A DNA stretch of 64,000 bases from Pseudomonadota bacterium. Lineage in GTDB: Bacteria > Pseudomonadota > Gammaproteobacteria > Xanthomonadales > Xanthomonadaceae. The stretch is from positions 1 through 64,000 of the forward strand of contig JAUMYP010000005.1 in assembly GCA_030528565.1 (NCBI GenBank), given 5' to 3'. The notes below the pieces were generated by a model, which did not search any database, was not told the origin of the DNA, and saw nothing but the letters and a program-made list of their open reading frames with translations. Every line of letters starts with the position of its first letter. Positions within the stretch are counted from its first letter, which is position 1. Both the position numbers and the translations under genes were made by a program. This document shows positions 9,622 to 18,941 of this stretch, in pieces.

Positions 9622-10706
9622 ATGCTCCTGCCCATCAATGATCTTCAGCGTCATATTGCCCCCTTGAAAGACATGCTTTCGAGCTGCGCCAAGCAGGTCA
9701 TAGAAAGCGGTTATTACGTCCTTGGGCCGGGCGTGGCGCAATTCGAAGCCGAATTTGCCCGCTACTGCGGCGCGGCGCACTGCATTGGCGTTGCCAATGG
9801 CACCGATGCCCTGGAGCTTGCACTCAAATCCGTGGCTGTTCAGCCCGGAGATTCCGTTGGCGTTATCGCCAATGCCGCCATGTATGGCAGCAGCGCCGTC
9901 CTTGCCAGCCATGCCAAGCCGGTATTTATTGATGTCGAGTCTGAAAGCGCCAATATGAGCCCGGCATATTTGCGAAAAGTGCTATCAGCGCATAAATTGC
10001 GCGCCATTATCGTCACGCATTTATATGGCCGTCTTGCGCGTATTAATGAGATTATTGAAATATGCGCCGAGCATGGCGTTGCCGTTGTCGAGGACTGCGC
10101 CCAGGCGCATGGCGCGCGCCTTGATGGCAAGGCCGCAGGCAGTTTTGGCGATGTTGCCGCGTTCAGTTTTTATCCAACCAAGAACCTGGGTGCGCTGGGC
10201 GATGGCGGGGCCGTGGTGACTTCCTCCGATGAAATTGCTGAGCGCAGCAGGCAGCTTCGCCAGTATGGCTGGACAGCCAAATACACCAACACCTTTGCTG
10301 GCGGCAGGAATAGCCGCCTGGATGAAATCCAGGCACATATGCTGCTGAAGATGCTGCCGCTGCTTGATAGCTGGAATGACCGGCGCCGGGAAATTGCCAA
10401 TTTTTATTCTGCCAATATAAAAAATCCAAGAATCTGGACGCCCGCCGTATCCGGCAAGGAATACGTCGGTCATCTTTATGTCATCCAGACCGAACACCGC
10501 CAGGCATTGCGCGCGCATCTGCAAGCAAACGGCATATCCACTATCCTGTTCCAGACCATCAACAGCCTTGCCACCGCAACGCTTATGCAGATATCTGTCT
10601 GCCTGTAACCGAAAAACTGGCAAAAACCGTGCTTACCCTGCCCTGTTTCCCTGAATTAAGCGATAAAGAAGCGGAGCAGGTAGTTGCAGCATGCAACCAG
10701 TTTTAA
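9622..10706 (+). pseudogene. DegT/DnrJ/EryC1/StrS sugar aminotransferase with a C-terminal frameshift
   Basis: The family makes amino sugars by PLP-dependent transamination of nucleotide keto-sugars. The first 306 or so residues are convincing: GVANGTDALELALKS, VEDCAQAHGA and FSFYPTKNLGALGDGG with the PLP Lys. In this frame the protein ends at 10608 with an unrelated tail. The missing family C terminus (YPVPDHQQP... then LPCFPELSDKEAEQVV) is read from 10542 to 10706 in the next frame. The break lies just after GIST, where the conserved HYP motif should be. One missing base, or a 7-bp loss between short TATCC repeats, would explain it. It may be a true pseudogene, a shortened protein or a sequence error. 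A GAAGG box precedes the ATG at 9622. Confidence 0.85.
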
Positions 10707-10819
10707 GAGCCTGCACCTTGCTCATTCCAGCTTATAAAAATTCCGGGAATATCAGCGATGTTTTCCCAGCCGGCATGTCCGGAAAGCCCGCTATCTATTT
10801 GGAGCACGCAGCACAATGA
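10691..10819 (+). pseudogene. Remnant of a family 2 glycosyltransferase (42 codons left)
   Basis: An ATG at 10691, overlapping the restored end of the aminotransferase, starts a short frame whose first 20 residues include [15 protein letters not shown], the typical start of a GT2 nucleotide-sugar-binding fold. The frame then jumps to an unrelated short tail and stops at 10819, overlapping the ATG of the next gene (ATGA). The start and stop overlaps on both sides suggest that a full gene once fitted here and lost its middle by an in-frame deletion. It is too short to act as a glycosyltransferase. Confidence 0.6.
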
Positions 10820-11625
10820 CTCGACCCTCACAGGAAGCTTCGCCAGTTGCGCAGTCGGCCCATATTGCCGACACTGCCCGGATTGGCAGCGGCGTCATTC
10901 TCAATGGCAAATGTACGCTTGGCGAGCACTGTCAAATTGATAGCGGGGCGATTCTCGAAGCCGGAAGCGATGGTCATATCGTTATCGGCGAAAACGCCCA
11001 CATCCAGGCTGGCGCCATTATCTGCGGCACAGTGACGGTGTCCGGCAATGCGCTGGTGCAGGCAGGCGCCGTCGTCAGCCGGGATGTGCCTGCCCATGCC
11101 ATCGTGGCGGGTAATCCTGCGCAAATCATCGGCTATACGCTAAACGCGGAAAATCGCAGCCCGCCAGCGATGATGGCGCCAAAACAGAACGGGCAGAGCG
11201 CCACTACGGTTCGCGGCGTCACCCTGCACCGGCTCCCGAAAATCATCGACTTGCGTGGCAATCTCACGGTCGGCGAGTTCGGAAAAACCATTCCCTTTGA
11301 TGCCAGGCGCTACTTCATGGTATTTGGCGTCCCTAATGCCGAAGTGCGTGGCGAGCATGCCCATCGCACATGCCACCAGTTCCTGATTTGTGCCCGTGGC
11401 AGCCTGGCCGTGGTCGCCGATGATGGCCAGAGGCGGGAGGAATTTCTGCTGGATGACCCCTCAATCGGGCTGCATCTGCCGCCACTGACCTGGGGCATCC
11501 AATACAAGTATTCAGCCGATGCCGTGCTGCTGGTATTTGCCTCTGAATACTATGACTCGCAAGAATACATCAGGGATTATGCCGAGTTCATCCAGCTTTG
11601 CAGTGAGCGCAGCCACCATGAATAA
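10816..11625 (+). CDS. WxcM-like fusion: left-handed beta-helix acyltransferase plus sugar 3,4-ketoisomerase
   Basis: 269 residues. Residues 10-108 are hexapeptide repeats of an LbH acyltransferase ([25 protein letters not shown], ending [11 protein letters not shown]), rather short for a full enzyme. Residues 130-262 are a cupin of the FdtA/QdtA/WxcM-C type: [15 protein letters not shown] holds the catalytic His pair, then [12 protein letters not shown] and [13 protein letters not shown]. Such cupins isomerise dTDP-4-keto-6-deoxyglucose to the 3-keto sugar, the substrate for the DegT enzyme encoded upstream. The product is therefore probably a dTDP-3-amino-3,6-dideoxyhexose. The gene overlaps the next by 8 bp. 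Confidence 0.83.
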   Translation: MTRPSQEASPVAQSAHIADTARIGSGVILNGKCTLGEHCQIDSGAILEAGSDGHIVIGENAHIQAGAIICGTVTVSGNALVQAGAVVSRDVPAHAIVAGNPAQIIGYTLNAENRSPPAMMAPKQNGQSATTVRGVTLHRLPKIIDLRGNLTVGEFGKTIPFDARRYFMVFGVPNAEVRGEHAHRTCHQFLICARGSLAVVADDGQRREEFLLDDPSIGLHLPPLTWGIQYKYSADAVLLVFASEYYDSQEYIRDYAEFIQLCSERSHHE

Positions 11626-12589
11626 TGAGATTCGCCCAATTTTTGAAGCATATTCACGCGCCGAAATTCACCATGAGCTTTCAGCATCTGGCATCCAAGG
11701 GGCGCATGGCTTCATCAGGGAACTCAATCCGGAATATGACCGGGAAATAATGCTGAATCATTGGCTGCGTCCACTGGCACAGGCAGATGACTTCCGCTTC
11801 CATGTCGCCATTGATGGCAAGCCGCTATGGATATTGATGGAACGGCTGCCCTGGGATTCGGAATTTTTCTCAATGCAGATTGCGCGGCTGAACATGATTG
11901 CCCGCCCGGGGCCGGCATTCAGCCTGCGGGAAAGCAATCAATCCGCAATCAGGGCGCTGCAAATAGCCCTTGAACATGCAGCCCGGGCAGGTATTGAATA
12001 TGTGCTCGCACAGGTTTGCGCGCAGGATACGCACGCCATCCGGACACTTTGTGGCAGCGGATTCGACCTTATCGAAACCCGGGTGCATTATCACAGCGCC
12101 ATTTCTCCGGCCGCTGAGCGTTATCCTTCAAGGCTTGCAACCGATTCGGATATCCCCTCACTGGCGCGCACTGCGCGCATCATGGTAAACCCGTTCGACC
12201 GCTTCCATTCCGACCCTGAAATCAGCACATCGCTGGCCGACAAAATGATGGAAAAATGGGTGGAAGCCTCCATCCGTGACGGCTTTGCAGATGCCACCAT
12301 TGTTCCCGATGAAGCATCGCCCGAAGCCTTCTTTACCCTGAAAGCCCATAAACAACACTGGGACGGCTGGGGACTGAAGCTGACCCAGCCGGTACTCAGT
12401 GCCGTGGCTCCCAGGCACAAGGGCTGGTATATGAAACTCATCTCCGAGGCCAACGAATTTTTCCGTGAGCAAGGCGCGCAGCACAGCTTTATCACCACCC
12501 AGGTTACCAATAATGCCGCAATCCGCTCGCTGGAAAAGCTGGGCTATCGCTTTGGCAAGGGTGAGCATGTTTTCCGTAAAAAAATCTAG
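11618..12589 (+). CDS. GNAT-family acyltransferase, probable sugar N-acetyltransferase
   Basis: 323 residues from the ATG at 11618, which overlaps the end of the previous gene. [15 protein letters not shown] resembles the N terminus of WecD-type nucleotide amino-sugar acetyltransferases. The C terminus [20 protein letters not shown] is the GNAT motif B end. By context it would acylate the amino sugar made by the upstream genes. The sugar and the acyl donor are inferred only. Confidence 0.75.
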   Translation: MNNEIRPIFEAYSRAEIHHELSASGIQGAHGFIRELNPEYDREIMLNHWLRPLAQADDFRFHVAIDGKPLWILMERLPWDSEFFSMQIARLNMIARPGPAFSLRESNQSAIRALQIALEHAARAGIEYVLAQVCAQDTHAIRTLCGSGFDLIETRVHYHSAISPAAERYPSRLATDSDIPSLARTARIMVNPFDRFHSDPEISTSLADKMMEKWVEASIRDGFADATIVPDEASPEAFFTLKAHKQHWDGWGLKLTQPVLSAVAPRHKGWYMKLISEANEFFREQGAQHSFITTQVTNNAAIRSLEKLGYRFGKGEHVFRKKI

Positions 12590-12633
12590 CTCCCACCCAG
12601 GCGGGCCATTCGCCGGCAACGGCCAGAAGGGTC

Positions 12634-15234
12634 TCAGTCCTCCACCTCTGTCTTGCTTTTTGCCGCTTCCGGGCTGACTTTTTCAATGGTGTGGCGCAGT
12701 TCACGGCTCAGGATGGTGCGTGCGCCGCGCGCCCATTGGCTGAGTCGTTCATCGAACATCAGCTTGGCGTTGTCATCCGTCCAGACCAGTTCCAGCTCGC
12801 GCAGTTTCTGGATAAAACCACGGAACAGCGATTTGTCGAAAAATTCCGGCGCGGTCTGTGCGTACAGCAGCGACAACCGCTGTGCGGCCAGTTGGCAGAG
12901 CGTTTCCAGCTCGCCTGCGCTCAAGGTGCCGGGGCCGTTTTTGACCAGCACTGACAGGGCGATGTAATAGCGTTCAAACGCCTGTTGCAGCGGGTTGCCA
13001 AGGCCGCGCAGGCGGAACAGTTCATCGCTCTCACCGGCGCTGCGCATCAGTTGTTCATCGCCTTCGCCGTTTTGCTCCAGCAAGCCCTCGCGGATAAAGA
13101 CATCAATGGTGCGCGAAATGCGCTCGGCAAACTGCGCTGCCGTCCACGGCAGGAACAGCTCGGCTTGCAGGAAGGGATAGACGTTTTGCGCCAATTGCAT
13201 CAGCGACTGCCGCGAAAGGCGGCGATTGTGCTGGAAGCACACCGCAATCCAGGCCGAGGAGGTAAACAGGTGCAGCACGTTGTTGCGGAAGTAGCTGAGC
13301 AGCACGGCATTTTCGGCGTCCACTTCCAGCACATCGCCCAGTGGGTGACGGATGCGTTGCAGCACCTTGATTTCTTCGCCCTGGGCGACGACTTCTTGCG
13401 GGCTGTGCGGGGTGACGGTCACCCAGTCCGAATAGGGCACTTCTGCCAGCAGTTTTTTGGACAGGGTAATTTGTGCCAGCAGGTCGGCCTCGCCCATGGC
13501 GTTCTTGGGGGTGGACAGCAGCGCCAGCGCCAGCAGGTTGATGGGATTGACGTCGGCGGCGCGGTTGATATTGACCTGGATTTGCTGTGCCAGGCTGTCA
13601 ATGGTGTTGGAGAACCATTGCGGCTTTTCGTCTTCGCCGACCGGCTTGCCGTCCCAGCCTGCGGCTTTTTCGGCCAGTACCTGGGTGAGCCGGATTGGCT
13701 CGCCAAAGTTCACCACCACTTGTCCGTAATTGCTGCGCAGAACGCGCGGCAGGCTGGTCAGCAGCTGCCAGATGGATTCTTTCTCTTTGGGCTTGCCGGA
13801 GAGCTCGTCCAGATAGCTGCTGCCTTCCATCAGTTTTTCGTAACCGATGTAAATCGGCTGGAACAGCACCGGACGGGTCGGCTGGCGCAAGTAGGCGCGC
13901 ACGGTCATCGCCAGGGTGCCGCCCTTGGGCTGCAATAGCCGCCCGGTGCGCGAGCGTCCGCCTTCGATGAAGTATTCGATGGAATAGCCGCCGGAAACCA
14001 GCAGCGCCATGTATTCGCGGAATACCGCCGTGTACAGGGCATTGCCGCGGAAGCTGCGCCGCGCAAAGAACGCCCCGCCCTTGCGCAGCAGGGTGCCGAC
14101 CACCGGCAGGTTGAGATTGATGCCGGCAAAGATATGCGGCGGCACGATGCCCTGCGTGTACAGCATGTAGGACAGCAGCAGATAGTCCATATGGCTGCGG
14201 TGGCTGGGCACATAGATGATTTCATGCCCCGGCGCGGCGGCCTTGAAGGCTTCCAGATGGTTGACGCGCACGCCGCGATAAATGCGGTTCCAGATGGGGG
14301 TCAGCAAAAAACTGGCCGAACGCACCACCGGATGTGAATAGTCCGCAGCGATTTCCCAGGCATAGCCATGGGCTTTTTTCCAGGCCGCCCTGTACTGGCC
14401 TTTTTGTTTGCCGCCTTCGCGGCGCGCCTGGTCGGCAATCGCCTGTTTGACCGAATCGGCGGCCAGTACCCGGTCAATCAGCATGCGCCGGGTGGAAAGG
14501 TCAGGGCCGATAACGGCGGTACGGATACGCCGGAAGTGGGTGCGCAACACCCGCGAGAGCTTGCGCACGGTGCGCTCCGGCGGCAGCGCCTCATCGACGA
14601 TTTCGCGCAGCGCCACCGGCGGCGAGAAGCGCACGAAGGTGCCGCGACCGTTGAGCAAAATGGCCAGCAGCTTGCGGAAGCGGCCAACCAGCGTCCAGTT
14701 TTCCGAAAACAGCACCGAAAACCAGCCGCTGTTCTTGTCCGGCGCGCGGCCGACGAAAATCGACACCGGCACCAGTTGTACATCCAGCTCCGGGTTGTCG
14801 CGGTGCGCCTGCAACAGCCGGGCCAGGGAGCCTGAATGGGTTTTGTGCTCTGCGCCCGGGGTCAGCCCCAGGGCGCTGACATGGCGGCGCGACAGCGCCA
14901 CATAGGCGCGCTTGCGCCCCAGCAGGTCGCCTTGCAGCGGCTTCAGCGGCGAAGGCAGCCCGGTTTCACGGCAGGCGCGCTCCAGAATCAGCGCATTACT
15001 GATGCCATAGTCTTCCAGCACATAGCAAATGGGGCGCTCATCGACATGCTGGGCGGGGCTATCCGGCTCAATCTTGAGTGCAATCCAGGGCTCCAGCAGC
15101 TTGCCCAGCAGGCGCGCCCAGAGTGGACGCGCAGCCGCGCTGTCCGGCTTTGCGCGGTGCTTGGATGAGGTGTTTTTTCCGGGCGGCAGCGGCTCGGGGA
15201 GTGGCAAAGAATTCTGGTTCGACATCAGCGCCAT
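12634..15234 (-). CDS. plsB: Glycerol-3-phosphate acyltransferase PlsB
   Basis: 866 residues, against 807 in E. coli. PlsB makes 1-acyl-glycerol 3-phosphate from acyl-ACP or acyl-CoA at the inner membrane, the first step of phospholipid synthesis. Acyltransferase motif I is VPSHRSHMDYLLLSY (HxxxxD). Motif III is FIEGGRSRTGRLLQPKGG. The remainder also fits the family. Three starts are possible (GTG 15240, ATG 15234, ATG 15225). ATG 15234 is given, and all lie against the stop of the upstream lipoprotein gene, so the two are likely coupled. A plsB gene supports a gammaproteobacterial host. Confidence 0.95.
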   Translation of the reverse strand: MALMSNQNSLPLPEPLPPGKNTSSKHRAKPDSAAARPLWARLLGKLLEPWIALKIEPDSPAQHVDERPICYVLEDYGISNALILERACRETGLPSPLKPLQGDLLGRKRAYVALSRRHVSALGLTPGAEHKTHSGSLARLLQAHRDNPELDVQLVPVSIFVGRAPDKNSGWFSVLFSENWTLVGRFRKLLAILLNGRGTFVRFSPPVALREIVDEALPPERTVRKLSRVLRTHFRRIRTAVIGPDLSTRRMLIDRVLAADSVKQAIADQARREGGKQKGQYRAAWKKAHGYAWEIAADYSHPVVRSASFLLTPIWNRIYRGVRVNHLEAFKAAAPGHEIIYVPSHRSHMDYLLLSYMLYTQGIVPPHIFAGINLNLPVVGTLLRKGGAFFARRSFRGNALYTAVFREYMALLVSGGYSIEYFIEGGRSRTGRLLQPKGGTLAMTVRAYLRQPTRPVLFQPIYIGYEKLMEGSSYLDELSGKPKEKESIWQLLTSLPRVLRSNYGQVVVNFGEPIRLTQVLAEKAAGWDGKPVGEDEKPQWFSNTIDSLAQQIQVNINRAADVNPINLLALALLSTPKNAMGEADLLAQITLSKKLLAEVPYSDWVTVTPHSPQEVVAQGEEIKVLQRIRHPLGDVLEVDAENAVLLSYFRNNVLHLFTSSAWIAVCFQHNRRLSRQSLMQLAQNVYPFLQAELFLPWTAAQFAERISRTIDVFIREGLLEQNGEGDEQLMRSAGESDELFRLRGLGNPLQQAFERYYIALSVLVKNGPGTLSAGELETLCQLAAQRLSLLYAQTAPEFFDKSLFRGFIQKLRELELVWTDDNAKLMFDERLSQWARGARTILSRELRHTIEKVSPEAAKSKTEVED

Positions 15235-15236
15235 TA

Positions 15237-16199
15237 TCACCCAGCCGGAGCATCATCGGGGGCGGCTGGCACGGGTTCATCGGTGGTTTGTGCAGGCGTT
15301 TGGGCATCAAGACTGGCGCGTGCGGCCTGCAGATAGTCGGCCAGATACCAGCGCCCCTGCACACGCACCGCCTGCATCACGGTTTTGACTGGCCGCCCGG
15401 CCAGCGTGTAACTGACCCGCAGTTCGGCCTCGTCACCAGCTTCGCTCACTGTTTCCACGTTGACGCTGGCGAGCGTCTGGTTCACATCCAGCCCGTAAAG
15501 CTCCAGTATTTGCTTGATGGCGACGTACAGCGGGGTCAGCCCTTCAAGGCTGGCAGCAAGCCCCAGCCGGGAAAAATCCTCATCGCCGCTGATGCCCCCT
15601 TCTGTGGCGGCCTTCACCAAAAGCCCGATGCTCTGCCTGCCGCGCCCGGCATCGCCCAGCGGCGCACCGGCCGCCCAGCTCGAAACCACGTCAATCAGTT
15701 GCGTGTAATGCTGGCGTTGGGACAGGTTGTAATGGCCTTCGCGGCCCAGGTATTCCTTGCCAAACACGCCCAATCCGCGCGCCGCATCCTGCATGGCGCG
15801 GGTTTGGCCGGATAGCTGCTGGCGAAAGCTCTGCTGCAATGTTTGCTCGGCATTGGCCTGGGTCAATGCCGCCAGCATCTTCGGGATACTGTCATCCAGC
15901 GGCAGCTCGGTCAGCGGCCAGCGGCTGCGTCCGTCTTGCCAGGCCGCCTCCACCTCTGCGTGCAGCCCGGCAGGCAGCGCAGTGCGGGCAATCGCTGGCA
16001 AATCGTCATCGCGCAAATGCGCTATCAAATCGGTCACTGCGGCATTGGGCGAATCTGCGCCATGCACGGCGGCATGCCCGGGCTTGTCTATTTCGTCGTG
16101 AAAAACTGCGCATGGCGAACACGACGAGCATGCCTGTAGCAGGCCGCAGGCCAGAAGCAGCGCCAAGCCCTGCCAGTAGTGGCGATGAAATCTCTGCAT
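15237..16199 (-). CDS. Predicted lipoprotein of unknown function upstream of plsB
   Basis: 320 residues from the ATG at 16199. The signal peptide LALLLACGLLQACSS ends in a lipobox-like LQAC, so it is probably a lipidated envelope protein. The mature part is mostly helical, with a C-terminal domain (about 235-300) where VSYTLAGRPVKTVMQAV and VQGRWYLADYLQ look like a small beta-rich ligand or NTF2-like fold. The tail is rich in Pro and Ala. No family could be named. It is directly upstream of plsB with touching ends. Confidence 0.7.
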   Translation of the reverse strand: MQRFHRHYWQGLALLLACGLLQACSSCSPCAVFHDEIDKPGHAAVHGADSPNAAVTDLIAHLRDDDLPAIARTALPAGLHAEVEAAWQDGRSRWPLTELPLDDSIPKMLAALTQANAEQTLQQSFRQQLSGQTRAMQDAARGLGVFGKEYLGREGHYNLSQRQHYTQLIDVVSSWAAGAPLGDAGRGRQSIGLLVKAATEGGISGDEDFSRLGLAASLEGLTPLYVAIKQILELYGLDVNQTLASVNVETVSEAGDEAELRVSYTLAGRPVKTVMQAVRVQGRWYLADYLQAARASLDAQTPAQTTDEPVPAAPDDAPAG

Positions 16200-16265
16200 G
16201 CTTGGGTATCCATCAGCACGATTGTGTGCATCTTGACCAAAGCCGGTGCCTGTCGGCAAGCGCCA

Positions 16266-16298
16266 TGCAAAAAGAAAGGAGACGCGAAGGTCTCCTTG
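16266..16298 (-). terminator. Rho-independent terminator of the acid phosphatase gene (minus strand)
   Basis: On the minus strand, about 100 bp after the acid phosphatase stop, AAGGAGAC pairs with its complement around a short loop and is followed by a T-rich run (TTTCTTTTT). It separates the phosphatase from the lipoprotein-plsB unit. Confidence 0.75.
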
Positions 16299-16397
16299 AA
16301 AGTCCGGCAACGCCGGAGGACATGTTGTGGCAGGCGAAGATTACCCGTGCCACCAACTTTATGCAACACCTAAAGTTTCACTGGGTAACCCATTGAT

Positions 16398-17276
16398 TTA
16401 CTTGTCGTGGCGCAGGGATTCGCGTTTGATGCGCCGACGCACCTCGCGCGCTGCACGGCGGCTTTCGCCAAGCAAGGCCGACTCCCAGCTGCCATAGCTC
16501 GGATTGGGCAGCATCCACCAGCGTTCCCCCCACCAGGTGCTGTATTGCCGGGACAGCGCCGCGCGTGCCCCGGGGGTATTGCTGCGAATTTCGGCGAAAT
16601 CCCCCAGCTGGTCGCCAAACTGCATCACCACCCGGTAGTTCTGCGAAACCCATTGGCGGCGGCAGCGTTTTTCGCTGCCGATTTGCGTGCAGCCGGGCAC
16701 TTCCATGCCCAGCCCCAGAAACACGGTTTCGCCGGCTTTCACCGGCAGCCCCGCAGCGCGCAGGTTTTCCAGCGTTTCGGCGCTGAGCGCGGCTTCGCGG
16801 TTGGAGATGTAAAAAATGGTGATGCCGCGCGCCGCCGCTGCCTGGGTGAATTCCAGCGCACCGGGAATCACCCGGGCTTTTTTCTCCGCCACCCAGGCAT
16901 TCCAGCTACCGCTGTCGAACTCACTGCCTTCTGCCAGCAAGCGCGCCTGATAGGGCGAGTTGTCCAGCACGGTTTCATCAATATCCATGATGATGGCCGC
17001 TGGCAACGCATGGCGCTCACCCGGCTGGCGTTCATTATCGGCCAGGGCTTCCTCACCGGAGGCCAGGACAGCATCCAGCCGCCCGGCGGCGGCGCGGTAC
17101 AGGCTGCGGGTGGCGGCGGCATATTCGTCCGAGTGCTGCATCCACACCACGGCATTGAGATTGTCATCCGCAGCCACCCCCTGAACCTGCCGCGCAGCGG
17201 GCTTTTCCGCCACATGCTGGCAGGCAGCCAGCCACAGCGTGAGGGCTAATACACCGGTTTTGCGCAAATTGGACAT
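16398..17276 (-). CDS. HAD-superfamily acid phosphatase, lipoprotein e(P4)-like
   Basis: 292 residues from the ATG at 17276. The signal peptide ends in the lipobox LAAC, so it should be an outer-membrane or periplasmic lipoprotein. The HAD class IIIB motif I is IIMDIDETVLDNSPYQ, with two catalytic Asp residues. FYISNREA is motif II, and MQFGDQLGDF is motif IV. Haemophilus e(P4), the studied relative, is a 5'-nucleotidase for NMN and other nucleotides. The substrate here is not shown. Confidence 0.9.
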   Translation of the reverse strand: MSNLRKTGVLALTLWLAACQHVAEKPAARQVQGVAADDNLNAVVWMQHSDEYAAATRSLYRAAAGRLDAVLASGEEALADNERQPGERHALPAAIIMDIDETVLDNSPYQARLLAEGSEFDSGSWNAWVAEKKARVIPGALEFTQAAAARGITIFYISNREAALSAETLENLRAAGLPVKAGETVFLGLGMEVPGCTQIGSEKRCRRQWVSQNYRVVMQFGDQLGDFAEIRSNTPGARAALSRQYSTWWGERWWMLPNPSYGSWESALLGESRRAAREVRRRIKRESLRHDK

Positions 17277-17467
17277 GGGATTCTCGACATTGGGGGGCCA
17301 CGAGTTTAGAGCGCACTCAGGACTGCGACACCGCAGATGCCGCCTTTGCGGTGCAACCCATTGGGCAAGGCAGCCCCTGCACATGGGCTGCACTTGCGGG
17401 TACCGAGAAGAGACTTTGAACAGGCGCTTACGGTGCAACGCGGCAAGCGGCGCAGGGTTCAGCCGGT

Positions 17468-18337
17468 TTAAACATCCACGCGTTTGCCGATGTCTTTCAG
17501 CTTGGAATACTCCTCCACCAGTCGCGGCCCATCATCCAGGCTGGTGGCGAATGTCCACATATAGGTGATGACGGCATAGATATGACCGGCGCTGCCATAG
17601 CCCTTCAAGGTAAACAGGGTCAGGGTCGCGCCGAACAGCACGCACATGGCAAGCCCCAGGGCGAAATAGCTCAGCGCCTCGCGGTTGGAGATGAGGATGC
17701 GTAGCCGTGAAACCAGTCCATAGTGTTTGACCAGCCTGTGGCGCCGGGCGTGTTCAATCAGGTCGACTTCTTTTTCCAGGCGATTGTTGAGCCGGAAATA
17801 CAGGCGGTCGTTGGCTTTCATATAGCGCGGCAGCACGCTTGCAAAGCCAAGCAGAATCAGCAGGGCAATCACGCCCGACCAGAACTCGATGACAAGCAGC
17901 ATCAGTACAGAGCCTGCGATGGAAAACAGGGCGGTGATGAAAGTGGGCAGGTGGTATTCGAAGAAATCCACAAATTCGCGCGACAGTGCCACCCGCGCCG
18001 CCGTGGTGGAAGTCGAGTGCTGGCTGTTTCTCTGGTTGAGAATGACAGGCACGGCAAGGTCGGCATAAATCCGTACGAAGGCGCGGGTATCCACCGCCCG
18101 GCGCGCCGAGCCGATGCCCCAGACCACCAGCACCAGCAGCGCGTAGCTCAGTGCCAGCCATAAGCTGCCCTCGATGACTGCATTGATGGCGATACCGGCG
18201 ATGACCGGGTAAATCATCAGCAGCAGGTTTTCTGCTGCCACCAGCGAGAATGTGGAAAGCAGTTTTTTGCGATGGCTCCGGGCGATGTGCTTCAGGGTTG
18301 AAAACATGCCGGGGGCGGGCTTGGGGTGAGTGTCCAT
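17468..18337 (-). CDS. Orphan ABC exporter six-transmembrane domain protein
   Basis: 289 residues with about six hydrophobic segments laid out like the membrane domain of a type IV ABC exporter. They begin near SLVAAENLLLMIYPVIAG and include FYEYH-type elbow sequence (FVDFFEYHLPTF), ending in YMWTFATSLDDGPRLVEEYSKLKDIGKRV, the usual linker to a nucleotide-binding domain. No Walker motifs follow: the frame stops where the ATPase would begin, and the next 190 bp are non-coding. It is either a stand-alone family or a truncated exporter. Confidence 0.78.
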   Translation of the reverse strand: MDTHPKPAPGMFSTLKHIARSHRKKLLSTFSLVAAENLLLMIYPVIAGIAINAVIEGSLWLALSYALLVLVVWGIGSARRAVDTRAFVRIYADLAVPVILNQRNSQHSTSTTAARVALSREFVDFFEYHLPTFITALFSIAGSVLMLLVIEFWSGVIALLILLGFASVLPRYMKANDRLYFRLNNRLEKEVDLIEHARRHRLVKHYGLVSRLRILISNREALSYFALGLAMCVLFGATLTLFTLKGYGSAGHIYAVITYMWTFATSLDDGPRLVEEYSKLKDIGKRVDV

Positions 18338-18529
18338 GGGCGGTACGGGTGGCAGAGTCTGGCGGTTTTCTCTGGCGGAAGATGCCTGCCCTGCAAGGGG
18401 ATTTCAAGGCAAATGGCGCATTGGCGGCGACAGTTGCCAGGGCAAAGATGTCAGCCGCCGCTGCCTGCCGTTGACATGCCCTTGGCAGCGCACTGGCATC
18501 ATGGGTTTTTATCCCGGAGGAGCAAAGCC

Positions 18530-18784
18530 ATGCCCGAACATAGCCCTGAATTCATTGACCAGTGCGCCAGCTTTACCGATTTGTTCCTGCAACTGGGGCT
18601 GCCCAGCAGTCCCGGAGCGATTGCCGACTTCATTGCCGAGCATCGCCCGCTGGCGGGGGAGGTATTGCTGGCCGATGCGCCTTTCTGGAATGAAAGCCAG
18701 GCGCAATTCATCCGCGAGCAAAAGCGCATGGACGAGCCGCCGTGGACGATTCTCATCGACCAGCTCAGCGAGGCGCTGCGCTGA
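18530..18784 (+). CDS. DUF2789 family small protein
   Basis: 84 residues. The ATG at 18530 follows a CGGAGGAG ribosome site by about 10 bp, and a longer upstream reading in the same frame is not supported. The pattern FTDLFLQLGLPSSPGAIADFI, then a PL-rich middle, DAPFWNESQAQFIREQ and a final WTILIDQLSEALR, matches DUF2789. Function is unknown. Single gene with intergenic DNA on both sides. Confidence 0.85.
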   Translation: MPEHSPEFIDQCASFTDLFLQLGLPSSPGAIADFIAEHRPLAGEVLLADAPFWNESQAQFIREQKRMDEPPWTILIDQLSEALR

Positions 18785-18941
18785 AGTTCTGGCTTGTTTT
18801 CAGAGCTTCATATGCCAGAATTCCGCTGCCGGTAAGTAGCTGGATAGGCGAGTTTCTCCCGGTACCCTGTATGAGCTCACTCGGTGCCTGATAAGTCATT
18901 TTTCATTCCGCATAAAGACCAATACGAAAATTATTTTCAAT

